A stretch of 64,000 bases of DNA from Marisa cornuarietis (Eukaryota; Mollusca; Gastropoda; Architaenioglossa; Ampullariidae): positions 8,989,501 to 9,053,500 of the forward strand of contig SMMW01000585.1 of the NCBI GenBank assembly GCA_004794655.1, in the 5' to 3' direction. A program made the position numbers and the translations under genes. The notes under the pieces were generated by a model that saw nothing but the letters and a program-made list of their open reading frames with translations, did no database searches and was not told where the DNA came from. Below are positions 1 to 11,570 of the stretch, in pieces; positions within the stretch are counted from its first letter, which is position 1; each line of letters starts with the position of its first letter.

Positions 1-2027
1 CCTCACCCTCTCCAGTCCCGCTCATTTTGTCCTCGGAGGGCGTCTGGCGTCTGTCACATACTTTTTCTAAAAGCCAGTGACAGGACACAGTCGCGTGCCC
101 TTTGCCCTTTGCTCATAACCTGGCAAAAGTTGTCTGGAGGCTCGGTGGTCCGTCTGCACCTCAAAGAGTGCTTTAGGATTTCAAGGTTGGAATTACTGCC
201 TTCGCAAAGATATCGAAATCACAGGTAAACGAAAATCAGCATCAACAAAATTTTTTTATTGTGGTATTATTAGATAGTAGATCTGGTTGGAAGTGTTTTA
301 AAATATAAAAGTCCTTGTTCATGACGATATAATTTAAAGGTAAAAAATGGGAAAAAGTAAGAAACGCATTTTTCAGTTTAATTTTCTAATTCATTATTTT
401 GTTTAATTTAGGAGTTTATAATGCAAAACAAGAAAACTTCATACATTTTTCGAAGGACGTTTGCTAAGATTTGTTTAATTCACAAACTGACTTTACCTGC
501 TAAAATGCACTTTATAGATTGTGTGAAAGACGTTGGGTCAGAATCCAGTGTTAACTGCATGCACCGTTTATATTATTACAATGTCGAAAAAGACATGTGG
601 GTGCATTTTGAAGAAAAGCCTACCACATATCTTCAGTATTGCGATGACAGGAAAGGAAATAAAACGTCGGACAAGTGAAGACGAATCAGACGACTGCAAG
701 CAATGCCTAACATTCCCGACGAGTTGGCCTCATAAGATTCATCTCTAGATTGTGACAAGCTGGCCTGCTCTTACAAGCAAACAGCCCCGGGTACAGGGCG
801 CTGGCAGACAGATGCAAAGAATTCGACAACGAGGAGGAGAGGGGAGAAGAAAGAAGTGAGGACAGGGATGAGAAACAGACCAAGAGTGTATCCAAGACAT
901 CAAATGATGGAGTGAAGATCTGCTGCCCACAATGGGCTGGCGTCCTGTGTGGACCACAATTTGTTTGTGCGATAATGTGTGTGGTACACACAGGACGTCA
1001 GCAGGACAATTATTGCCCGGGTGGCATGAGTATCCGATGCACGCTGTTTAACGCCACACCCTCCTTGCACCTGGGAGAGATCCGCACTGAGAGGACGCGA
1101 CGGAACAACAAAAGTGACTTGAGACTCACTGCCCCGTCGAACAAGGACATTTAAGACCGTTCTTAATCGGGTAGAGTGCTGAAGGGTCAATACCTCTAAA
1201 GTGCCTCAAAGTCCCACAGTCCCAGTCATGCTGTGGCAAACAAGTACGGACTTAGCTCGACATGCTGTCCAGAGTTTCAACGTGCCGAACGTTCCCCCAC
1301 TCTCCCCTCATAAACCATTGATTTCTAGCGACCTCCACGCACAAACTTGGCCAAAGGTTCGACATGTGCCCGGTTAAAAAAAGCCACCACCTTAACCTTG
1401 CAGCTTGAATCCTGGACATGCAACCATGATAAAGAAGGAAGAGGGCCTCTGATATACATTTGGCACTAACAGCACCAATGCACCATCACCACTACAGCAA
1501 TAATAAATAATTGTAAATTTTGTCGTAATGTAAGTATAATGACAGGAACCACCCTCGATTTATTATCTTTAACAGTTTATACTCATTTTGCTAACACAAA
1601 CGATATTTCCCTGTCGGACGAACACCCGGCCCTTCTCCGCCCCCCCCCCCACCTGTCACGTGTGCGTTGTGACCGACCCCTCCTTGTGTGGTCAACTGTC
1701 CCACAGTCTCACAGTCTGTGTCAGTACGAAAGTCGCGAGGCATGTATAGTGGCTAGACTCGTTATGTGAGGATGTATTCTTCAAAATGTATTCTCTGAAA
1801 CAAAGAATGGCGATAGTGGAGATCGGTACGTGTGTACCGGGGCTCCAACAACCTACTCACCATTGTTTGAGGGACCCACGCCTCTTTGGGACAGTTCACC
1901 ACACACTTTCGCGACGGCGGGGCGGGGGGGGGGATTGGGGTCGGTCGCGACGGCAGGCAGTTCCTGCGCCACCCTGTATAATCACGAAGTTCGTGGTATA
2001 ATGATGCTATGTTCCAGGGATGTCAAC
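1..2027. other. Upstream region, no supported coding gene
   Basis: The short open frames here have no recognisable domain, no family resemblance and no splice-linked partner, so none is called. A C-tract near 1640 and a G-tract near 1921-1930 interrupt moderately GC-rich sequence just upstream of the signal-peptide exon at 2028. This is the likely location of the promoter and any 5' UTR exon of the receptor gene, but no TATA box or start site could be fixed from sequence alone. Confidence 0.5.
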
Positions 2028-5000
2028 ATGCCACGGGGTCTAAGCACGTGCAGTCTGCTGCTTCTGTCATGTCTGTGCGCTCTGGTCATCTACGCGGCAG
2101 CGCAAGGTTTGTCTGCGGTGATCGTTACCATCATTACCGATACTGTCTTAATTATGATCGACTGTTAGCATGTGCATAATATAAACTCTTTTGTGCTTGA
2201 TCCTTCAGTGATATAACGGTTTTGTTGTTATATTCATATACAAATGGGGTATATGCATTTACTTTGTCAAAACAGAACAGTGTTACATGTAAGTTGACAG
2301 TTCATCAGATGCTCTCTTCACGGATGGAACAACAAGCTCATTATACGTTGTTTAACAGAGAGCTTATAGTAATCCAGGATCCAATAAAGACTTAATTATT
2401 CAGTGCAGGAAAACTGATAAACTTAGGGTCTAATACGGTTATTTAAAATGTTTTAGCGTGGCAACAAGGATCGAGCATAACGTTACAAAATAACAGCGGA
2501 GACAAACGTTCGCTGTTTTTGTTTTTGTTTCTTCGTTTTTAAGTCTGAGCATTCTCTTGAGGGAAATATAGCAGTTGGATAGGGAAATAAGAGATGCAGA
2601 GAGAAACTATAAAATAAAAATAGTTTGTCAGAATACATTTACACTCACTAGCACCAGCAGCAGCTCGAACACTTCGCTTTTTCTAGCCCGTAAAGGGCGA
2701 GGACTAGATTTAAAAGAAGAACCCATGTCTTGCTTACTCTGCCACCCTCATTAATAAAGAATTGTCGTTGTCGTTGTCTTTCCATGTACAGAGCACTACC
2801 TGCGGTACGACAACGCCACTGGTCAGTTGCACTTCCTGTGTCCACTGGATTCTGACCTTAAGAACAACAAGCTCATTGTTGCTACTTTTGGACGCTACAA
2901 CCAACGGACTACCAATGGACAGGTGTCGAGAATAGCCAACTGGTATAGTAAGTGGTTTAACTTAATTTCTTATCACCATGCATTTACTGGCTACTTGCAA
3001 TAAAACGTTCCCCCCCATTGTATCAGGTCCGTGGTTGTGTGGTTTTCACGCACAAGCTCGCTGCTTATTTTCCAGACAATTCGGAGACCAAATACGAGAC
3101 TACAGGAAAGGTAGTCCTTAACACACGGCAGTATGGTCTTAACGGCTACCTGACAGACGTGCGGTGTGAAGATTCCCACACCTACTACTGCTCTTTCCAC
3201 TTCGGCGAGTCGAATGGACGCATATCAACGCGTCTACAGAACTTCACGTTCACGTTTGAAGGTACGCATTGAATGTTCTAAAATTTTCAAGAAAATAATC
3301 ACATGAACCCGAGAATCGATCCATTCGCACCCTTGCTCCTATAACTGTCGTTTACCCTTTCATTGCCGTGACCAACAGGTCAATCGACTGTTGCATTGTT
3401 TCTGTTAAGGACTTTACGGCTCTTAGTTTCAACATCAATGAAAAATTGTACTTTCGGTGACCAGCGAAATTGTGAAAGTAATGTATTTGTCCACCTGTCA
3501 AATCTATGAACAAATATTTCTTAAGAATGAAGAACAATGAAAAACAAGGAAAGAAAGAAAGAAAAAAGATAAGTTAGAGGGAAAAAAGAGAAGGAAAGGG
3601 GTAGAACCAAAGAGAATACATGCTCTTTGGTAGAACTGTCTTAATGGTAAAGGTAACACATCATAGGTCAATCCTACTGAGCCAAAGGGAGCGAGGTTCG
3701 GATACGATCCATTGTTCTGTTAATGAGCTCCTTTTGATAAACAGGGCGGTAGTATATATATATATCTTTTGCATTGGTTAAAGTGTTGGTCCAACTGGGG
3801 TTAGCAATCCGTAGAAGCAGAGTGATGTCACAGTATCTGCATAGGTCTGCCCACTGACTGACATGCCATTGTTTGTAATTGCCGTTGACTGTTACACTAG
3901 GAAGGGAAAGTCACTGAAGGAAATTATAAGTACATCTCTGCCTAGAACACAGGGGAGGAAATCTTCTCAAGGGAGCTAAGTACAATTTAATAGTGTAGCC
4001 TCCTCACAATTTATGGTTAGATAGAAATTATACTCAGTCAGACCTTCATGGAAATGGAAAACAAACTTGGTATAAAAAGAAAACAAGAAAAATATTGTGA
4101 AATATTTCTGAGAGAAAGTCTACTTTCTTTCTCTTATTCACATGTATCCATGTGTTTATGCTTGTGTGTGTGTGTGTGTGTCCACTCACGCGTGTGCAGG
4201 ACCACCCAGTGTGTCTATTGAGAGGCCGCAGAATGTTCGCCCCTGTCCTGGAGACAAGTTGGAGCTCAAGTGCCGCGCCTTTCTTGGCCGACAGACAAAC
4301 TTCATCATCTGGGAGACCAGACTGTCAGGTGGACAGTTTGTCCTCGACACCAACAGTTACATAAACCACAGTGTAAGATCCTGCTCCCTCATTTATTCAC
4401 AACACCGTGAGACACAGGCAGTCTGTTCTTAGTCTGTTCTGATTGGAGTTCTGTGTATCACTATCTAGGAGTGACCACAGACATTTTTCCTAGACTCGAA
4501 ATGGACTTCATACTAAACATAAAAGAGTGTGCGTGCGTGCATGTATATGTGCGCTAATTCAAAATCTTTGCTGACTTTATATCTTGCATGTGCAGAATAA
4601 CACTGACACAAAAAGCTGTAACTACTATGCGGAGTCCACACTGTCACGTGACCTGACAGCTGCTGACACCAACAGGGAGTGGCGCTGTCGGCTCAGCTAC
4701 GGACAAGCTGCTGCTGTCTTTGTCAATACAGGTTTCCTAGGTTCCCAGACTACTTCTTTTCACAAAGTTTTCATAGTGTGGCCTGCTTCATTCTGTCTCT
4801 GCAGGATTGTCATAGTGCACTCCCTTCTCTCCTTTTGTATCCTTTATTCATTAATCCAGGGTCCATGAAAACCAGTACAGATCACTGTTCTGTTTCTATC
4901 AAATGGGTTGGGGGTTTGTCCTGTCCGTTAAAACAGATTGTTGTTCTCTTTCTACAAACTGGGTAGTGAGTTCTGTTCTATTAAAATAGATAATGTATTT

Positions 5001-7345
5001 TTTCTTAGCAGTTATTTACTTTAGGTCCTTATGCATATTGTCAATTCTCTTACTCTCTATTCCTGGATGACAGTCACATTATTGATGGTTGGAGTGTTTT
5101 CATGTATACTGTATGAAAGAAAGATCTTTTCCATGTGATTAAGCATTAGTCTTCAGCAGATATTTATGTTGATTCATTGCTTTGGCTCTCTGTCTGCTCT
5201 GTAATTCCCTGAAGTATTATTCAATATCATTTATTATCCACTTCAGAGATTGAAATCTATTTCAGGATCCTGTCCAAGTACTACAACAGAAAAACTTGAT
5301 GAGGGGCTAAGGGTGCAAGCAAGCTCTCTTGGTGAGTTGTGTTATCATTTATAAGATAAGCTTCAGAAGTTATTTTTGCTAATCAATAAAAGATTAGACA
5401 TATTCAAGAAAGGCTCACAAATAACATGAAACTTTGTTACCTTTAGTTGCATAAGATGCATTTGTATGATCTCTCATTTTTGTCACTTTATAATCAAGAT
5501 GATGAATGCAAGTTAAAAATTTATATGACCACAAACTATTGATATAAAAGATAGGCTACACGGTATTTCAATCTTAGATAAACCCTTGCTGACAGAAAAA
5601 CCACAGCCAAATCTCACGGTTGTCCTGGCCACCGTGATTCCTGCCACTGCTCTGACTCTTTTTGTCGTTCTGGCCATGATGATCGTCCTGAGGAGGCAAA
5701 CAAAACAAGTTCCTCCAATCCTACTCTTCCCAGAAGGTAAGTTCTGATCATGGCTGAAGATTAGAGTTGTGATTCTTCATTTAGAATGCAATTTCCAGAA
5801 AAGATTATGTTTCGGGATGTTCTCTTCTGTAGCTCATAGTAATGGCAAAATGAAGCAATATGACATAAGGAGCAATAATCTTAAAACTACTACCAAATAA
5901 TCTACAACCAATAAACTAAGGCAATCCATCTTGTACTTTGCCCCATTTGTCAGCAGAAGAGGTGTTAACACAGTGCTGTTGGAAAATTTTAAACTGATTT
6001 GATGGTCTTTGTCCGTGATGACTGTTTTGAAGTATTTTTGTAATGATTAAGAGCTTAAAAATACATGCTACAACAGATTGTTACCATCATCATAATTAGC
6101 AGTCATCATTTTTATCATCTTTCTTCCCTGTCACCAAACCCATCCCGTTTCTTTGCATGTTCTTTGTCTCTCTCTCTCTCTCACACATGCATGCATGCAC
6201 ACACACAGGTACAACACTACTGTGATACATACACATGCATACACAAACATATATTAACACATATGCATCTGCATGAACAGTAATCATTCTAAAGCAAGTA
6301 GCTGACATCAAATGAACATACAACCACATTTTACCACCTTAAATCCAGGCTTGACCAGCATGCTGCATAACTCATCCACACGACCTTATCAACCAGCTTG
6401 ACCTTTGAACTTTCACAACTTACACCAGGCCCTCCCCCGTCTGAGTACAGCTTTTCAGCTGTGGCCGGACGAGGCCTCCCACCCCTGCCCCAGGTCCAAA
6501 GCAATGACTACCACTTCAGTGCTACCATCGACAAGAGCAGCGAACCTCCTCCCTCTCTGCCACCTTACTACCAGCATGTGGAGAACGCCGATCAGTCCGT
6601 CTACGTATCTATGTCTGCCATTCCCAGTAGCTATGACACAGCATCCACGTCCTGCAGTTCAGCTAGAATGAACGAGACTGGAAGGCTGTGGGAGGATTCA
6701 GACGATCAGGTAGATGCTTGAATGAAAAGGTCTCACACAGCTTTACAGACCTTCACTTTTAACAGATCTTGGAGTGAACTGTACTTTTTGCCCTGCCCTC
6801 TGGAAGTTTTGTGGTAAAATTAGCATATGCTTTTGATTACAAAAATAAGCCCACAAGAATGTTTGTTTACTAAAATAAAGATCGAGCTGATGGTTGAAAA
6901 GTTAACAGCTTGCCACACACTGTAATTACACATTAACGTTACTCTTTCTCCTCCATCAGTACATGAACTTAAACATATTTATTAATCACCAAGAAGTGTT
7001 TAAAATGTCCCTGAAAGCAGTTAGCTCAGTAATCATCAAAAGTGGCCATGAAAGTATCAGACACAATAAAAGTAACTATAAATATAAAATATGTGTTTAA
7101 TAGTAATGACATAGGCAGATGTCCAAGATGTAGCAGTTTATTTACAAGTCATGTTGGTGTTGACAGATGGTGATGCTTTGCTAGCATTAGTATATAGTAA
7201 TTATGGAAAATTGGTTATCATCTGTCATCATATTGCAGCAGTGCCTATAATAAAGATGTTGCTGTCTACCACAGGAACAATGATAATAAAGCACTCACAC
7301 TGAGCAGTTCCCATTAAGGCTCAATGCATTTTACACTCATGGCAT

Positions 7346-7382
<37 letters not shown>

Positions 7383-8486
7383 ATCCAAACATAAATATAC
7401 CGCAATACACCCATATGAATAAATTACATGCACACATATAAAACCTTCACACACACACACATAACTAGACCTCAAGAGCAGATAGAGTTATGTTCTCAAT
7501 GCCAAGCAAATGGGAGATGTCTGAAGGAAGAGCCAGACAAAATGAATAAAGAATATGTTCATCTCGTGGAATAAAAAGACAAGGGATGCACAAAGTTATC
7601 CATTCAGTTTTGTGTTACATTTTTCACAGTTCAAGATGTCAGACTTTGAGTTCACTAATATACCATTAAAGTAATGATGTGATTGGGTAATAGCAGGACA
7701 ACATTATGTACACATTCAGTGGACTGTTTACTCTGAGCCAAAAGAAGAGAAGTGTTCATATATAAAGATTTGAATATGCATATCAAAACCATACAAAGGA
7801 TAGACTTTGGAATGGCAACATTCAATTGTTACTATTTTCACTGTTAACACTTATCATTTTGAAGGTTGTTACCTCTTAACTTATACTGATTAATAATTTA
7901 ATAAGCGCATTTATGTAGATTGTAGAGCATCATTTCCCAGCACCAGCCAGACTTTAAGTGTTTTATATACATAAAGCCCCATGAGCACAAACCTTTTTTA
8001 GGGTAGACGTCAGATACACCTTCATGAACATCTGAATGCACACACACACACACACACACATGCATCCATACACACTACACACATACATGGTGGAGAAAAC
8101 CAGCAATGATCAGCCCTGTAAACAGGTGTCACATCCACACACTGAGAAAGAGAGGAAGAGATTGCACCACCAACCATATGAACATCTCTTGTGTATGGAT
8201 GATACTTCTGTCTTGTCATCATTAAATGTACAGCGTTATTAATACAGAAGTGTTAAATTTTCATCTACTGTTCACATCACAATAATGCAAAATTATTTGT
8301 ATTAGTTGCTGATGCCAGTTGCTGTATGTTTTGAAGGGAATGCGCACAGAGAGAAGTGAGAGCACCTACTCTAACAAGGAAGCTATTGAGCGGGCTAAGA
8401 TGCTGGCTCAAGCCAGAGCCAAGAACTACAACACTTGTTTTGATGACTTGAATCTTCTGCCTCTGGAAGTGGACAACAAAGAATAA
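2028..8486 (+). CDS. Two-Ig-domain single-pass membrane receptor
   Basis: Nine coding exons (2028-2106, 2792-2947, 3076-3261, 4200-4372, 4596-4731, 5266-5331, 5578-5736, 6429-6709, 8337-8486) join in frame through GT-AG introns into 461 residues ending at TAA. Residues 1-26 are a signal peptide (MPRGLSTCSLLLLSC...). In-frame ATGs at 2001 and 2004 are possible starts, but 2028 gives a normal-length signal. Ig-like domain 1 spans about 27-140 (C43, C109, C117; DSHTYYC). Domain 2 spans about 141-243 (C156, C165, C206, C229). A stalk follows, then a transmembrane helix at about 280-303 with RR just inside. The tail is rich in proline and tyrosine, with a PPYY WW-binding motif (363-366) and YxxPhi-like YQHV and YVSM. 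Several N-glycosylation sequons lie in the ectodomain. Each Ig fold is split over two exons. Inferred role: adhesion or immune recognition at the cell surface. I do not recognise a named orthologue. Confidence 0.85.
2684..2782 (+). repeat. LINE 3' tail fragment
   Basis: A short stretch running into a polyadenylation-like AATAAAG followed by a (TTGTCG)n-type tail ends 10 bp before the acceptor of receptor exon 2. The same style of ending (AATAAAGAAATTGTCATT) closes the LINE in the CHD1L intron at 38.4 kb, which supports a LINE 3' end. The tail may supply part of the pyrimidine tract of that acceptor. Confidence 0.5.
7346..7381. repeat. (CA)n microsatellite
   Basis: An uninterrupted CA dinucleotide run lies in the last receptor intron. 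Shorter CA runs occur nearby at about 7450 and at 8039-8060. A CT-to-CA compound repeat sits in an earlier intron at about 6169-6207. Confidence 0.95.
8096..8180 (-). repeat. Truncated tRNA-SINE body
   Basis: The segment containing CAGCCCTGTAAACAGGTG and a following GAGAAAGAG block matches the body of the tRNA-derived SINEs at 13.5, 22.6 and 23.0 kb. The tRNA-like head is not recognisable. It lies in the last receptor intron. Confidence 0.45.
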
Positions 8487-10019
8487 AAAAGTAAAGAGCA
8501 AACTAACAGGTGAATAAGAGCTCTCTAGAAAACAACAAAGTGTTAAAAGAAGACGAGACTATCGTCAAGATGTTTGGCTATGGCACAGTCATTTGCATAC
8601 CCATTATTGGATCTTCCATTTTCACCAGCTATGTTTTACTTGATAATTTAATTTTGACTCATTTTTTTCAAAGCATTTTCAAGAAAATCAAGAAAAGGAA
8701 GTGAAAGACAAACTGCTTCTGATACCTTCAATTGCATAAACTGTTTGGCTGGAGTTAAAACTGAATATGGCAGCTGATGCTTTATTTGCTGAACAATTCA
8801 TTTGCATCCCCAGTGATCAGCAAACATGATGTCTAACCATTTATCAAGATTAATTTAGTCTGTCTCATTAAGAACAGGAATCATCTGAGTTCACAAGATG
8901 ACTGTTGTTTATTTTTTGCATGTATTTTTGACATTTTCCTGAGATGTTTTTATTCTTGAATAAATTTATAATGCACCTTTCATTTTTGCTTATTTATATG
9001 AATAAATATCATTTTGTCCACATATTGATAATTTGTTCTTATATTCTGCACAAGACCAAAGCCACGTACACAAGAGATTTTGATGCAACCACTGCCATTT
9101 GTTTTGTATTTATCAATTTTTCAACTAATCAAATGTTATAACAAACATTTGAAAAATCCTTCCAGATAATACAAATTCAGAATTTGTGCAATTCCACCTT
9201 TTTTTTTTAGCAAACCAGACTGAAGTAATTTTGTTTGTACCTTTGATATGCACCTTTGTAAATTCATATCATTTTTGTTTTCATGTCTACCTGTACCAAA
9301 TAGGTTACTTTGTAGGTACAGTTTAAGGAATGTACAGACTACATGTTTATAAATCTAACATTTCTTGAAGCTGATCTCAAATATATTTATAACATTTACT
9401 GTATCATTTGTTAAATTTTGTACAAAATGCTCTATGTCATGCCCATAATTACTTTTAATGCAAGCATCTCAGAGGTGGAAAAAATGTATATTTATATCTA
9501 TGCACAATAGATAAGAGCACCTTGCTCACAGGATTCATCTTATAACTGCAGTGCTTTTACATGTATCCATATGTGTGTGTGTGAGTGTGTGTGCATACTT
9601 ATTAATGTAACTAGATGTACTTGCATGTTAAAATGCACAAACTTTTAAAAAATATTTTTCTATTAAATGTTTATGTGTTCATGATTATTTGAAATGAAAC
9701 TGGGCTGACTTGCTTGCTGCAATTTTGCATGGCAAGTTGAACTGGAATTGGGAAAACTGGTTGGAAAAATTCAAGCTATTATCTTGATTTCTTTTCATCG
9801 GACAATGTGAAAGCAGCACTGTTAGTACTAACATCCTGGTAACTTTATATCTGAGTCATGCCAATTTTGCTTTGAATAATTTTGTAAAAAAAAATAAATT
9901 CTGAAGCACTGTTGCTAAAGAGGAAAGATCTGCAAGCCTCCAAATTTTATAAAATGGATTCATAATTCTCTGTAATTGCAGTTCCTAATTGATGTCTTCT
10001 TGTTACTTAATGTGTTTCA
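8487..10019 (+). other. Receptor 3' UTR and flank
   Basis: AT-rich sequence follows the receptor stop codon. A canonical AATAAA at 8959-8964 and another near 9891 are candidate polyadenylation signals; which one is used cannot be told here. Open frames in this stretch are short and low-complexity, and none is called. Confidence 0.4.
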
Positions 10020-10744
10020 AGAGTGCCCTTCATGCCAGGTTGACGAGGTAAAAGGTAAAGGAAGTCTCAACCATTTTGTTAGTCATTGTTGGGTGAGACC
10101 TCACTTTTCTCAGGCCCAGCTTTTTTTGTGAGGATGATGTCCATCTCCTCTCAATCTTGTTACCTTCCTCCACTCTCTAGGGAGTCAGGGACCCATCCTG
10201 AAAGCTGGGTTGACTGGGGAAAAGTTTGTTATGCTACTGAGGTATCAAACAGGCATCCTTTGGGTTATGTGATGTTTTATACGTACTCAAGAATGGGTTA
10301 GTTATTCTCTTAGATTTTGGAAATATATATATATAACTTATTAAACCCACTTGTTCTAACTATTTTAGTTCATTGTTTAAAAGTAAGATACAGAATTTAA
10401 TGTGCAGAACAAGATTTATCACAACTAAACCTAGATTTTATTCACTAATTACACAATATTTGTAATACAATGCAGGTAAAACACATTTTGTTGGATTACA
10501 TCAGCAAGATTGAATTGGTTGAATTGATTTTATTTCGGTCTGGCTGTACTTCAAATATAATTTGTATAACAGGAAAGTTGGCATGCTTAACGTTACTTTG
10601 TGTGATAGAACCTATGAGTGCATTTAATAAGATACTAATTTCCAAAACTGAGTTTCTTGGTTGCTTCTGCATGTTTTATTATGCCAACATTATCATGAAT
10701 TCTTCTTATTTGAGTTATCCAGGTTTCCTTTATATCATGTTTCA

Positions 10745-11570
10745 TCATCATCATTCCTTTCTACTCCTTGAGGAGCATAGGGCCCCAACAACATCTCGCC
10801 AGCGGACCCGGTTTTGGGCAGCCCCCCTCAGTTGGGCCCATGTGGTTCCTGCATCCTTTGCCTCGCTCTCTACTGAACTTCTCCAATTCTGTTTTGGCCT
10901 CCCAACTCTCCTCTTCCCCTGGGGTTCCAGTCAAGTGCCTGCCTGGCAATGGTGTCAGCTGGTTTGTGCAGGGTGTATCCTATCCAGCCCCACTTGTGCT
11001 TTTTGATGTCTTGACTAGTGGCATTCTGGTTAGTTCTTTTCCACAGGCTGCTATTGGAGATCTTTTCAGGCCATCTTATTCCCAAAATAATGGGGAAGGC
11101 ATTGGTTGGTAAAGGTCTGGAGCTTGTTGTTGATGGTGTTTGTCACTCTCAGTAGGACTGCCTTCACATTGGTGTTAAAGATGCGGGTCTTACTGCTGAG
11201 GGATAATGCTCGGGAGTTCCAGATGGGGCACAGGGTGTTAAAAGCATGCCTGGCCTTGTTTATGCGGCTTCTGATGTCGTCTGCTCCACCATCCTTGCTA
11301 ACGATGCTCCCCAGATATATGAAGCGATCTGTTTCTAGGATGTTCTCTCCTTGAAGATGGATTGGAAGTTCCTGCTTGTTGTTGATTTTCATCACTTTGG
11401 TCTTCTTTCTGTTGATCTTTAAGCCGGTCTTCTCTGCTTCCTCTGCAGGCTTGCTCAGTTTTGGTTTGTGCATGCTGCTGCCGATGAGATAGGAGACTAA
11501 TGTCATCTGCAAAGTCCAGGTCTTCTAGCTGTTTGGTGAAGATCCACTAGATACTGGTGTTGTTGTCCAT
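10745..11570 (-). mobile_element. RTE-like non-LTR retrotransposon 3' fragment
   Basis: On the minus strand the sequence encodes the C-terminal half of a reverse transcriptase. It begins around the catalytic FADDISLLSH block (about 11497-11525), then continues GLKINRKKTKVM, RFIYLGSIVSKDGG and RIFNTNVKAVLL, then a conserved tail (KWGWIGYTLHKPAD). At least three frameshifts break the frame (near 11500, 11080 and 10930). The element is truncated at its 5' side. It ends in a short ATGATGATG run, as RTE-type elements often do. It lies in the intergenic space and is a dead copy. Confidence 0.8.

Noticed and set aside
421..1154. Several short open frames before the receptor gene
   Set aside because: They overlap in different frames, lack domains and splice partners, and are of a length expected by chance.
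3640..3740. Possible tRNA or SINE B box (GGTTCGGATACGATCC)
   Set aside because: No A box, no clover-leaf and no second copy in the window; could be chance.
10470..11006. 178-codon plus-strand open frame
   Set aside because: It runs antisense across the RTE-like fragment and joins it to AT-rich flank; no family features.
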